Assembly (NCBI RefSeq): GCF_002994745.2 | Contig: NC_037093.1 | Span: 67,475,510-67,539,509, forward strand | Direction of reading: 5' to 3' | Length of the DNA stretch: 64,000 nucleotides | Origin: Rosa chinensis | Taxonomy: Eukaryota > Streptophyta > Magnoliopsida > Rosales > Rosaceae | Part shown: piece by piece, positions 22,794 to 34,755 of the stretch | How the letters are laid out: each line of letters begins with the position of its first letter | How positions within the stretch are numbered: position 1 is the stretch's first letter | Notes under the pieces: generated by a model | The model's database searches: none | The model's input: the letters and a program-made list of their open reading frames with translations, nothing else | What the model was told of the DNA's origin: nothing | Made by a program: the position numbers and the translations under genes

Positions 22794-23280
22794 GTAACAG
22801 AAATCTCAAAACTCAGCTAAATGTCAGACATTTAGCTAAGTATGTGATTGTTTGATAGCATATACAGCTGCATTTTTTTTTTCTTGTCAACTGTAAACAG
22901 CTGCATTTAACAGTTTTCTACTTTTTGATTTAAGGTCCACATCCCTGACTAATTGAAACCAACAAAATACAAATTGCAAATATTGTCACTTTTATGTTTC
23001 TCTGTCATCCCTCTTTCCTGCCCTTTTCTCTACTCTAATCCACATTATCAACGATAATGACATGATAGATTAAACATGAATAATTCTGGTTTCAGAATGC
23101 TTTGGCCATCTTGATTTAGGCTGCAGTTGATGAGCTAGCACTTGGTAGAGACAAAACTACATCTCAATAATTTGCAGCTAAATCATACAGTAGAAAACTG
23201 TTAAATGCAGCTGTATACACCATCAAACAATTATATACTCAGCTAGATGACCTTTAGCTGAGTCTCAAGTTTTCTGTTAC
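22794..23280. mobile_element. Fold-back/MITE-like inverted repeat, about 490 bp
   Basis: The left arm (22794-22920) and right arm (23191-23280) are inverted copies: GTAACAGAAA...CTCAGCTAAA, ATTGTTTGATRG, TATACAGCTGCATTT, AACAGTTTTCTA. The left arm is longer because it contains a second CAGCTGCATTT block. The 270-bp loop has no coding sign. No convincing target duplication is seen, so the class is not assigned. Confidence 0.7.
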
Positions 23281-25720
23281 CTAATTGTTTGATAGCTAAT
23301 TACTGCAAGTTATTTCTACTTAGCAGAGACCACCCAAACCCTACCACCTTTTGCTTAATTTTTCACTGTAAAGAGGCTAGTAAAAGTTAAAAAATCAGAG
23401 CATGAAAGTGAATCCAGTTACTTGCAGTAATTAGAACAGGCAAAACCAAATTTCCCTCCAAAAACTGGGTTAATATCTCCCAAGGTTCAAAACAAAATCA
23501 TTTCCATTTGAAAATCTGTCTCTCCATGAAAAACTTTTTGATCCATCTAACACAACATTCCCCACTCAAAAAGAAAACCCTCCATGGCTCCATCACTGAA
23601 AAAAGATTTATGTGGACAACTCCCTGCCATTTTCAGCAGAAGAAAGAAGAAAAAAGAGAAAATTTTGACCCATTTCGGATGCAATTAAACAATTCTCTCA
23701 ATCTATATATGCATGTGATGAAACAGAAACTGAGTACGAATTTTATGCATGGATGAATAGCAGGACAAAAACTTAATCAGAGAATCAAACCTAAAAGATG
23801 ATCTAATAAGAATTCTAAATGAAATTTTAGGAAAAAGCTTGTCTTTAACGGGGCCTTTACTAATCATTTCAGGAATATTTTAAGACCCACGACTCTTTAT
23901 TTTTGTCTGGAAGCAGGTGTTGACTAAACACTTGATTTGCTATGTTAAAGCAATTGGCTAATTGGATTTCTGTTCTTCTAACAAACAAAGAGCTTGATAA
24001 TGGGGGCAGATATGCTTTAATAATGGTAACATTCAATTTGTGTTATATCGTGTTACATAAGCAATAATTTAATATTATTTAAATGAATAAGATTCTCAGA
24101 ATTCACCGAATTAAATACTTAATAATAATAAAATCGTCAATTCGGATTTATAACAAAGTTAAGGAAGACCATCTTTCTTGCAATTCTACCAAAGTGAAAT
24201 CCAGTGCATCTGGTTTTCTCCAGATTTTAGCTTCAATCACGTATAGAAGATAGCTCGAGTTTGATCCTGTAATGTAATGTGTCCAAAAGAATTATAATTA
24301 TGGGAAAAAAAATTTAACCAAGTTCGTTATTACCAAGAAATATGTCAAATGTAATGCAGTTACGATGTTTTAGTTTCCAATCATAGGAGCATTATGTTAT
24401 GCCAGGCCAAAACGAACCAATAAAAAAATGGAAATCTAGCTCGGATCCAATTCTGATGACCAAGTAGTCAATGGCCTTCAGACCATTTCAGAAAAAGTAT
24501 TGAACAAAGTCCAAGGTTAGCTGATCTCATACCGTCTGAACAAATGTAGCCACACAATCCACTCCAATCTCCATCAAATCGCTCCTTTCCGGTAACCAAC
24601 ATTATTTTAACTGACTAATTCTCATTTTCAGAATTTCAATACTCTTAAATTTTTCTAAACAACTAGAATTTAGGTTCTGTTTGGAATTATTATTAAAATT
24701 AGTAAACTATTGCTTCCGGTTGAAGTGCTTTCTTACAAAACCAGTAAACCACTTGTTAGAGAAACAATTGGAAACAAAATCTTAATTACTTGAGTAAGTG
24801 CTTGGCCAAAAGAAAATAAAATCGAGTTTCCACTGTTGTAATTTATTGGAAAGGAGTGAACTTTGTCACTGAAATAGTACGATAACAAAGAAAAGGAAAG
24901 AAAAGAATTAAAGGGTGTGAACCAAAACTGGAGCAGTTTTCAAAGTTTGAAATGAAAGGGGTAGCCTTAGATTCTGAAAATTGAATGTAAGATAGGGGCA
25001 CAAAAGCTGTACCAGTGTGTGGTGAGGTGACTGGATGGGCAGATGTCCTGCTCGTCCAATCTATCTTAGGCTCTGTGACTGTAAAAAAAATAAAGCAATT
25101 GCAGACCCAGTTTTGGATACCTGACCCTTTCTCTCACCCCCATTGGCTGTTTCACACCCACTAGATTCAACTCAGTTTCTGACTCCTGTCAATGAATGAA
25201 TGAACAAGAAAGAAAGAGAGTACAAACAAATTTCACAGTATTATTTATAATTTCTGGGTTATTATTGGGTAATGAGGAAGGACTTAGTATTGGATCTTGG
25301 GTTTTGGTAGGGTTTAAGGAAAAAAAAAAAAAAAAAACTAAAGTTGGGGTCTTTCTCACATACACGGATCCCTATGGGATATATGCTGGGGTGCTCTCCA
25401 GCATTGCGTGTTTACTTGCTTGGTATCATCATATATATTCATTCTTTTTGTTTAGGTTTAAAGAGACCACAGGCTTTGTTGTCCTTAGAGAGAGAAACTA
25501 GGAGAGTTCTGTAGGTGTGGCATGAAAATCCTCAGAATTGCTAGACAACAAAAAAGCTCAAGTTTTTATTCATTCTTTCATGTAGGAGATGATTAGTTTA
25601 TTTGCTGTCAATGATTGAGTTGTTGCCTTGCAAATGCTAAGCTTAGAAGTTAGAAGAAGAAGTGAGAGTAATTAGAAGTTTAGAAAAAAGGAAGAGAGAG
25701 AAAACAGAGGGAGGAAGAAG
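23281..25720. other. Upstream region of ANT
   Basis: About 2.4 kb of AT-rich DNA that should include the ANT promoter. A TC/GA-rich leader is visible just before the ATG (GAAGAGAGAGAAAACAGAGG near 25690). A poly-A run occurs at 25320-25337. I could not place a TATA box or transcription start with confidence. Confidence 0.45.
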
Positions 25721-28700
25721 ATGAAGCCCATAAATGATCACAGTCATAACAACAATGGAAGCCATATTAACAGTCATAACAACAACTGGTTGGGGTTTTC
25801 ACTCTCAGCTCCCCACATGAAAATGGAGGTCACTTCTTCTACTGACCCTCATCAACACTACAGTCATCAACAAGCTCAGGCCTCCTCTGCTTCAGCTCAG
25901 CTTCCAAGTAGCTTCTACAATCTGACCCCACTCTGCTATGAAAATGGTGGGTTTCACTCTCCCTTGACTGTAATGCCACTCAAGTCAGATGGGTCTCTTT
26001 GCATCATGGAAGCTCTCACTCGCTCACAAGCTGAAGGTACTCACTCTGCTTCAAAACTTGCACACATATTTTTCATCTTCTGTGTTTCAATTCCTGAAAT
26101 GTTTGATTTCTGTGTGAACAGGAATGGTGCCGAACTCGTCCCCAAAGCTTGAGGACTTTCTAGGAGGAGCAAGCATGGGAGCTCATGACTATGGAACCCA
26201 TCAAAGAGAGGTGGCAATGGCTCTCAGCTTAGACAGCTTGTATTACAACGAAAATGCAGAGGCAGAGCAACAATACTACTCTGGAATCCCTTTCCCTGGA
26301 GCTTACCAAACTCAAATGGAGGAAGAGTCCTCTAAGCAAGCCCACATTGTGGGCTCTGATAGTCACCAAATGACCCAGAACTGGGTGACTAGGCAGTACT
26401 CTGCTGCTCATCATGCTTTGAATCAACAACACATGAGTAACAACAGCTTGGACAATGGAGGAGTTTCTGGGTCTGTTAATGGTGGAATGCAGTGTGGGGA
26501 TTTACAGTCTCTTACTTTGTCCATGAGCCCTGGATCTCAGTCCAGCTGTGTCACAGCTCCAAGGCAGATCTCACCCACTGAAACAGAGTGTCTAGCCATG
26601 GAAACCAAGAAGAGAGGTTCTGGTAAAATTAGTCAAACAAAGCAGCCAGTGCACAGAAAGTCCATTGACACATTTGGCCAGAGAACTTCACAGTATAGAG
26701 GAGTCACAAGGTCAGAGTTTCTCCTAAAACCAGTTAATTCCTTGAATTTCACTATGTTAGTCAAAATTTTGTTTTTGTTCTGAATGTTTATGTGACCCTT
26801 TGTTAATTATTACTCACACCAGGCATAGATGGACTGGTAGATATGAAGCTCATCTATGGGACAACAGTTGCAAGAAGGAGGGGCAAACCAGAAAAGGAAG
26901 GCAAGGTTGGTCAATCAGAAACATGAAAATAGAACTCGTAGTATATACGTTTGGAAGTATTTGTTTTGTTTAGTTTTACTGCAATTTTTGGTCCCTACTT
27001 GGTCTGTGCTGATCTGACTTGTGCTATTTAATTCTTACCTGTCGTGTTTATGCTGCTGCTGGATGCCATTCCAATCAAATAATGCAGTTTATCTTGGTAA
27101 GGCTTTTGTCCTTAATAGTGAAGAATTTAATTTTAATAATCATCCTTTGTAATTCTTAAACTTTATTAATTTGAACCAACTACAGGGGGATATGATATGG
27201 AAGAGAAAGCTGCAAGGGCATATGATCTTGCTGCTCTTAAGTACTGGGGCTCTTCAACCCACATAAACTTCCCAGTATGTAAATTTGGTTCAACTCATGG
27301 AACTTAATATCAGTTTGTGGAAGATTTTACTGGCTGAAATTTGATTCTGTTGGTCTCTTTTGGCAGTTGGATGATTACACAACACAAATTGAAGAAATGA
27401 AGAATATGAACCGGCAAGAGTATGTTGCGCATCTGAGGAGGTAGAGCTTATCATTTGTCTTATAAATGTGTTTCTTGTGCTTGTTAATCTTAAAGAATAG
27501 TATTCATGAGTTTTTGTACAATTTTTTTTTTTTTCAGGAAAAGCAGTGGATTTTCAAGGGGAGCTTCAATTTACCGAGGAGTTACAAGGTTTTGCTGGTT
27601 TTTCATTTCCATTGAAACACAAACCCCAGTGTTTAAGGTGGATGTAGTTTTTTTTAGACTAATCATATTCTTGATTTTCTGCAGACATCACCAGCATGGG
27701 AGGTGGCAAGCTCGAATTGGCAGGGTTGCAGGAAACAAGGACCTTTATCTTGGTACATTTGGTAAGTTCTTACATGCTAAAATTTCTTTATCTGTTTGCA
27801 TATTTTCTTTAGTTTTATGTCATGTTCTTAATTCCGTAAGGGCTCTCTTGCTGTGATTAATCACTTTTCCGAAGTTAAAGGACTCTTTTTTATGGCGCCT
27901 CTGTTCCCACACTTTTTTAAGGCTGAAGTATTCTGCTTTGGCACGGTAAAAATGAGCCTTTTTAAGGCTGTTCATCTCAGAGTAGATAATAAAGAGGACC
28001 AACAAACACTTCCTAGCTAAAAATAAAATACAATTTTGATGGCAAAGCTTTAATCAATGTAGTTTCGAACAAATTCTCACAAAATAAAAAATTGAACTTT
28101 CAGGCACCCAAGAGGAAGCAGCCGAAGCTTATGACATAGCTGCAATCAAGTTCCGTGGGGTAAATGCGGTCACCAACTTTGACATTACCAGATATGATGT
28201 TGAGAAAATCATGGCCAGCAATACTTTGCTTGCTGGAGAATTCGCTAGGCGTACCAAGGAGGTTGAACCTAACAATCAAGTCATTGAGTACAACTCACCA
28301 GCACAGAACAATGTGGAAGCCAATACACCCGAAAATAGTCATGGGACTAGTTCAGATTGGAAAATGGCTTTGTACCAAGCTGCACAGCAACAACAAGCAA
28401 CTGCTGCTACTTGTGTTCAAACACTTGATCAAAAATCATTGTCTTCAGGGAATTACAGAAGTCCTGCATCTTTCTCAATGGCATTGCAAGACCTCATTCG
28501 CGTTGAATCAGTGAACTCTAGCCAGCAGTTGATGGATGAATCAGCTAAAGCCGGTGCTCATTTTTCAAATCCTTCGTCGCTGGTGACCAGTCTGAGCAGC
28601 TCCAGAGAAGATAGCCCTGACAAATCAGGCCCCACAATGCTGTTTGCAAAACCTCCAATGGCATCAAAGTTCATAAGTCCAAGTACTGCTGCTGCTGTTA

Positions 28701-28789
28701 GCTCTTGGTTCCCATCAGCTCAGTTGAGGCCTGCAGCTGCCATTTCCATGTCTCACTTGCCTCTATTTGCTGCTTGGAGTGACACCTAG
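25721..28789 (+). CDS. ANT: AINTEGUMENTA orthologue (AP2/ERF family, two AP2 domains)
   Basis: Nine exons (25721-26036, 26122-26710, 26823-26905, 27088-27096, 27186-27274, 27367-27440, 27538-27588, 27685-27761, 28104-28789) stay in frame to a 657-residue protein. ANT-specific signatures are WLGFSLS near the N terminus, [43 protein letters not shown] and [20 protein letters not shown]2 repeat 1 (about 296-361) and repeat 2 (about 398-457) with YRGVTR and [13 protein letters not shown] elements are intact, and the C terminus ends [10 protein letters not shown] as in ANT (FAAWADS). Exon 4 is only 9 nt and encodes VYL, the microexon known from AP2-type genes. ANT is a nuclear factor promoting organ-primordium growth and ovule and floral development. 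Arabidopsis ANT has 555 residues; the extra length is in low-complexity regions. Confidence 0.95.
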
Positions 28790-29920
28790 ACAGCTTGGGT
28801 TGAAATGTCTTAAAGTTTTTGCATGATCAAGGAAAAGGGAAGAAATTGGTGGGTTTTAGTGTTTACGGGGAGAAAATTAGAAAAGGGGATGTTGATCTTT
28901 TATGTTATTTCAAGAGTTTAATGGAGGAAAGTAGGGCTTAATCAAAAGACAAAGGTGGGTTCCAGTCATCTGTCTGTAACCAAGTGTAAGAAACTTTTTC
29001 AAACCAAACCTTTTGGCTCATATCAGCAGAATATTATGTGCAATATGGAGGGAATTAAAAGGAGGCCCTAATGATTAAATTTCCATGAAATGATGTTTTG
29101 GTTATTAATATAAAAGTGGCCCTTCCATAATTGAAATTGCTTTTCAAACTTTTTATCGGTCCTGTCTAGTTAAGTACAAAACCAGCTCAATGTTTCCCAA
29201 TAATGCAAAAGCCTAAAGGGTGCATGCAATGCAACTCTTTGCTTTGACTACACCAATCTCATCCGTGCTCATCAATCTGCATTACACACCATCATTGCAT
29301 ATTCTATTCCTTCCCCTTTTGTATTTCAGCTTTCCTCAAAGCAACAAACATTCATTCCTTCCCTCCCACCAGGTCATTCAAGAGAGAGAGAGAGATTATG
29401 ATTTCAGTTGCTTATTTTTTGTTCATCACTACTAATAAGCACTTTGTCTGCTGTGATTAGAAATTTCTTTTGCTTTTTCTTAATTCTAATCCAAAGAGAT
29501 ATGGTTGTCTCAAAAGCTATTCCATGTCGTGGTGTGGATTGCTTAAGAAATTTTGTTCAACTGAAATCATTCACTATCTCGCTTCTAAGTGCTTGCCTTT
29601 CACGTGTGAGCTCGAGTGCAATATTGACCTATAAAGTGTTTAATTTTAATTTTTAAGAGAGGACAGTGAGGAATTTGTGCCGGGAAAGCTGGAAGCTATG
29701 TTTCCATTATCTATGAAAGCGTTTTGTTCATCTAAATCCATTTGAAAGCATCAGATTAAATTACCTCCAAAAAATGACCTTCACATTTTTCTTCAATATC
29801 TTATCGAGACCATTACGTTGGAAATTCGCACCACTTCTTATATAGAATCTAGTGAAAGATGATTTCAATAAGCTGTTTGTTATAAGAGAACCCTATTTTG
29901 TTAATTGTACACTACAACAA
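28790..29920. other. ANT 3' flank
   Basis: The 3' UTR of ANT should lie in the first few hundred bases; no clear polyadenylation signal can be chosen. The rest is AT-rich with short chance frames. Confidence 0.45.
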
Positions 29921-29932
29921 AGCCTTCACAAA

Positions 29933-30130
29933 TTTTTTTTTTTTTTTTTGACTTTGTTAAGGGGAACCCAAAGGCTTCTTAGGCCCAAGATAAACCCCTT
30001 CGGCGCATGTGAAATGCTCCAATTGTGCATTGCAACACAGTGTCTGGCCACTTTGACAACTTCGGAGTTCGAATCTAGGTTGGGGAGCACACCTAACTAG
30101 ACAAGGACCACTAGGTTACTTGCACTGATT
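29933..30130 (-). mobile_element. tRNA-derived SINE
   Basis: A 198-bp insertion is bounded by a perfect 12-bp duplication AGCCTTCACAAA (29921-29932 and 30131-30142). The T run at its left edge is the poly-A tail of a minus-strand element. Reading the minus strand, a box A-like TAGTGGTCCTTG is followed by a box B-like GATTCGAACTCC, the internal polymerase III promoter of tRNA-type SINEs. Confidence 0.85.
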
Positions 30131-30142
30131 AGCCTTCACAAA

Positions 30143-32564
30143 CTTTGTCGAACTTGTCTACTTTTTTAATTACTCTCAATACTCATAAACTATGTTTTAT
30201 TGAACACTCAACGACTCTATTTTACGACTTGAATGACTTTCTTAAGATTCACATTATCTCCGAATAGAGATTTAGAGTTTTGGACTGCTTCCTATTGTCA
30301 ATGAACTTTTGAAAACAGTGGAAACCAAAACCAGTTTTCATTTAAGGCGAGAAATCCATGACAGGACATGGACAGAGAGGCATAGATTTGAAGAGGGAAA
30401 CAACCCACAGCAGCATATATGGAGTTGACAGAAATGACAACAGAATTCAATGGTCAAAAAGATTACAAATTTGTCTGTGTGGAAAAAGATTGCAAAGCAA
30501 TTGGTACCTCTTATTAAAAAAGTTAAACAAAGGAAAAGAAAGGATCATATCACTAGTATCAATTTTTCAACCCTCTTTGAGATTAGTCAACAATTATGAT
30601 TACCTTCCGGTTGTATACAGGTTGGAATAGCTCAAAACATAGTCAGTTGATCAAACAGAGAAGCTAGGATATGGTATATATAGAAGGTGAAACCATGTGA
30701 ATGTGATCAAGGTAGGTAAATAAAGTTCAAACAAGCAGATGTGTTTAAATAAGAACCACATCATAGGTACTATATATCTAGGTACATTGCATACATATGA
30801 TTTGATCTGTGCTGGCTTAGCCCAAGCCATATAGATCATCAAGAATATGACAACAGTACACATGTACTAGGTTCAACATTAAACTTCCTCGTCTACTATA
30901 TGGCTATAATCTACTCCAATAATTTCTCAATATCTAGCAGAATCAGTACTGTTCTAAGATAAAGCCACTGAAAAGGACAATATGAAGAAATGACACCTTT
31001 AGTACATTAGTACTGCAAAACCATATAGCAAGCTTTATTAAATTTTCACCCAACCCTTTGAGACTTTCCTCATAGCTAGTTATCAATGCAACTTGGTAGA
31101 AGAACACTTATTCCTCAACATTCAATTTTGGAACTGCTCATGCATTTGATAATATTCATTCATGCAGTGAACTTTTTGATATTACTGTATCAAACTTTCT
31201 ACTTTTCTGGGACACTTGTTAGCTAATTGATCACAAAACTTACTTCCTAAACAAGTTATGTTGGCCTAATTAATTAGCATCTGGTATTTTTTTTTTTGGT
31301 CAAAATGAAAATTGTGATATATATACAAACACACAGACCATACAGATCAAATCCAAGACAAGATTGAGAAAGATCCCCAAGTTGTAGTTCTTGGATATAT
31401 TTGTTTTCCATCATCCAAAGTCCAAAGCACATATAACCAAGAATGGTCCCAAAATCCTTGAGCTGGAGAAAGTGTTGCTATGAACGGTATCAAACTGCAT
31501 ATTATGCAGGTTTTACAGCTCAATGAGATGGTGACCCATCTCAGGTGCTGTGATTATCCATCCAATAAATTGGATACACTGAAGGAAAGAAAGGACCCTT
31601 CTCTCTTCTCAATGTTAAAACTAGCTTTGGAATAATAATTGACACGGGATAAAAATAGTCAATACTCGCTCTCATTGCTCCCTATACAGGACTCCTGTTT
31701 CTCCCGAGGAGACCTACAAAACAGAAAAAATTGAACGACCCTCATTTTTTATTTGGACCACACTCTTCCCTCTATAATTTGTTTGTTTCTTTCAATTTGC
31801 ACCTCATGTGACCCTGCCTTAGTGCTATGCTTCTGGATGAAAGATTTATACTTGGCTGTAATATGCAGCTCTGGAATTGAGGATTTCAAACTCAGTTGGC
31901 TTTATTTTCTGTCCATCAAATTTAAGAGAGTGGATGAATGCTTCAGCCTTATCTTCATCTTGGCCCCAACTGTTCAGAGCCACCCAGGCTTTTGAAATAT
32001 ATCTATCAAAATTCATAAATGTCGCTAACCACGATACTACATTACTGTAATTTTCCCCCCTTTATCCATCTGGGTTTTCCATTTTATGATTTTGTTTGAG
32101 CTTCTAATAGAAATATATCAAGTAGCACCAGTATCCAAATTTTCCAAAGACGGTACCATTTTTTTGCCTTTTTTTTAATTGGTTTTTTCATTTTGTCTTT
32201 GAAGCTAGAATTGAGACATAAAATCAATTGGGCAAGTTTACAGGATCCTGTGTTTTATAGTGAGACCATTCATATAGGAAGCAGACAGGTACAATGCTGG
32301 TTCGCAGGGACCCAAGAAAATTAATGGGTGCAATTGTCACTGTCAAAAAATATCAACACAATCACTTACCTTATGGTTTGTTTTGATTTAATTTGTTTTG
32401 TCCCTTGGCTTTTTCTCTACTGAGTTACTGAAACCCTGCATGGACTTTTTACTTACTCACCAACAAGCTTTTTGCTCTCACTCATATCCATTATCTGCGG
32501 CAGATTCAATGATTCATTTAACTTTTTGTTACCAATTTGTTCTGTTTTTTTTTTTTTTTTTTTT
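30143..32564. other. Intergenic, no feature supported
   Basis: AT-rich DNA with homopolymer runs. Short frames on both strands show no domain, splice or codon signal. Confidence 0.5.
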
Positions 32565-33410
32565 GGGTAAAAACTCCAAATGGTATCTGAATGATTGTGA
32601 AAGGTATTTTTTGGTACCTATGAATTTTTTTACCCTAAATGTTACCTGAAGTATTGCACCGTTACCAGATATAGTACTTCCATTAACTTTTCCGTTAAAC
32701 TCGCATACGTGACATGTATTTTTTAAATAAAAACTTCAAATGGTACCAAAACTATTGCAAAATGTATTTTTTGATATCGATAAATTTTTTTTAACCCCAA
32801 ATGGTACCTCAAGTATTGTCCAAAATTTTTTTGTTGATAAAATTTTTAGCTAAAAATAAATTATTTATTTGATGAATATTATATTTTTTTATAACGAAAC
32901 TTGTATTGTTTCAACCTATTTGTAATACTTCTTCCGATGAATGAATATCATATTATGATGAAAAATATAGTAAAGGTGCAATACTTGAGGTACCATTTGG
33001 GGTAAAAAAAAAATTACAGGTACCAAAAAATACATTGTGCAATAATTTATGCACTATTTGGAGTTTTTTCCAAAAAAATTCATGCAATGTAGACGATTTT
33101 AACGGAAAAGTTAATGCAGGTACTATATTTGATAATTCTTGTACCATTTGGAGTAAAAAAAAAAAGGCTGTGACTACTTACCCAATTTCAGTTTAAAAAT
33201 TGCCCACTTACTCCACTAAGAGTTTTTTAACCTCATTTACCCAATCTAACATCTGTTGTCAGTTTGATTAAATTGAAACTCATCTCTCTCTCTCTCTCTC
33301 TCTCTCTCTATTTCTATCAGTTTGATTAAAAAAAGCCAACTCTTGCCATCGCCGCGTCTCTCTCTCTCTCCAAACGACGTCGGATCTCTCTCTCCCTCCC
33401 TCCATCCCTC

Positions 33411-33554
33411 CAGCAGAACGTCCATGACGCCGTCTCTCGCCATCAGCCCATCACCGCATCGAAACTCGTCGTCGTGCTCTCCTCGGTCAGGCTCGACGCC
33501 AAGCCGACGGTCCTCGTTGCTGAGAGCTCAGCGAGGCTAGGTTGGACCTTCTGA
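33411..33554 (+). pseudogene. Possible captured coding fragment in the nested Mutator-like element
   Basis: A + strand frame reading QQNVHDAVSRHQPITASK, then VVVLSSVRLDAKPTVLVAES to a stop at 33552, looks protein-like. It sits in a GC-rich patch quite unlike the AT-rich surroundings. It has no start codon and no family I recognise. Gene-fragment capture is common in Mutator-like elements; here it is inference, and other frames through the same patch are also open. Confidence 0.3.
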
Positions 33555-34109
33555 AAGAGTCGACGACCGCCAGTAGAATTGGGTACGTCTTCAATTTGCT
33601 TATGTCTCTCTAGCCGACGACTGATCATCACGGAAATCGCAACTTGATTGTATCTCCGGTCTAGGGCTGCAACCAAAGTCGTTGCAATCGGAGTCAAAGT
33701 CAAATCAGTGTGAAGGCAAATGGTCAACCGGAGTCGTTGCAAAATGACTGGAATTGTGGGCAAAATGGTCAACCGGAGTAGAGATTAATATTTTCTGGCC
33801 GTTTTCAAGATTTATCAGTTTGACGACTGCAACCGGAGTCTTTGCAAAATGGCCGGTGAAGACATGGGTGCCCAAATCAGTTTTTTTTAAAAAAAAATTT
33901 AATTTTTTTTTTTAACTAATGGGGCAGAAGGAAGGAAGAAAAAAAATGTCTATTCCGGGGCCTGGGCTTCACTGGCAGGGCTCTATTGGACAGTGTCGTT
34001 ATGTTTTTTTTGTTTTTTTTGGTAAATTTGGTAGAAGGCTTATAAGGAAAGAAGAAAGAAGAATGAAAAAAAATTTTATTGAGCAGTTATACATGTCTAT
34101 TGCGGGGCA

Positions 34110-34370
34110 ATAATAAGATTATTGGAGACAATAATATGATTATTGGGAGGCAATAATATGATTATTGGGAGGCAATAATATGAGTATTGAGGGGCAATAA
34201 TATGCATATAAATTGATCAATTGTGCCTGTAGTGTATTCATTTTGGTTTTTGGAGTTTATGCAATTCACTAGAGGGCAATAATATGATTATTGAGAGGCA
34301 ATAATATGCATATTGGGGGGCAATAATATGAGTATTGGGGGAGTAATAATATGATTACTGAGTATTATTA
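34110..34370. repeat. Short-period array of AATAATATGATTATTGGGGGC motifs
   Basis: About eight copies of a GGCAATAATATG-ATTATTGGGRG unit, partly clustered at 20-22 bp spacing. The unit is self-complementary around AATAATATGATTATT. Reverse-complement versions (ATTGCCCCCAATAATAT) occur in the 9742-12706 element. Confidence 0.75.
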
Positions 34371-34755
34371 GGGAGCAATACATTCAGACACCTGAATCCA
34401 GTCACCAGTCTGGTAGCCAGATTCCGGTCACCGATCGCCTGAGTCGGGTCACAAGTCGCCGAAGTCCGCCATCAGAGTTAAGTAAGGTCTCCAATGACTT
34501 CTTTCTCTAAGTGACAAAGAAGGAGAGGGCAAAATTGTCTCAAAAATAAATAAAAATGAATTTAAAAATACTTAATTGGGTATTAGGGAAATAGTCTCTT
34601 AGAGTGTTTGGGTAAGTGGACAATCTCTTAGAATGTTTGGATAAGTGGGCAATTTTTAAGCTAAAATTGAGTAAATGATCATTTCCCCTAAAAAAATTCA
34701 TAGTTACTAAAAAATACCTTCCCCAATACTTCATGTACCATTTGTAGTTTTTACC

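Larger units (their letters stand above)
33166..34688. mobile_element. Mutator-like element, 1.52 kb, nested in the fold-back element
   Basis: The inverted ends share AAAAATTGCCCACTTA plus flanking similarity over about 80 bp. The right end complement GGGGAAATGATCATTTACTC closely matches the right end of the 9742-12706 element, so both are one family. It interrupts a TAAAAAAAT stretch of the fold-back element. TAAAAAAAT follows on the right and an A run precedes on the left, compatible with a 9-bp duplication blurred by slippage. The interior has CT repeats, a GC-rich coding-like patch (33340-33560) and a TATTGGGGGCAATAA array. Confidence 0.8.
32565..34755. mobile_element. Fold-back TIR element split by a later insertion
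   Basis: The outer ends are inverted repeats of about 70 bp: GGTAAAAACTCCAAATGGTA on the left and its diverged complement ending TACCATTTGTAGTTTTTACC on the right. Both continue through AAGGTATTTTTT and ATGAATTTTTT. A second inverted pair of the same module lies inside (about 32740-32830 and 32960-33070), so four related modules face each other. T runs flank both ends, hiding the target duplication. Removing the nested insertion leaves about 660 bp. No coding sequence. Confidence 0.8.
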
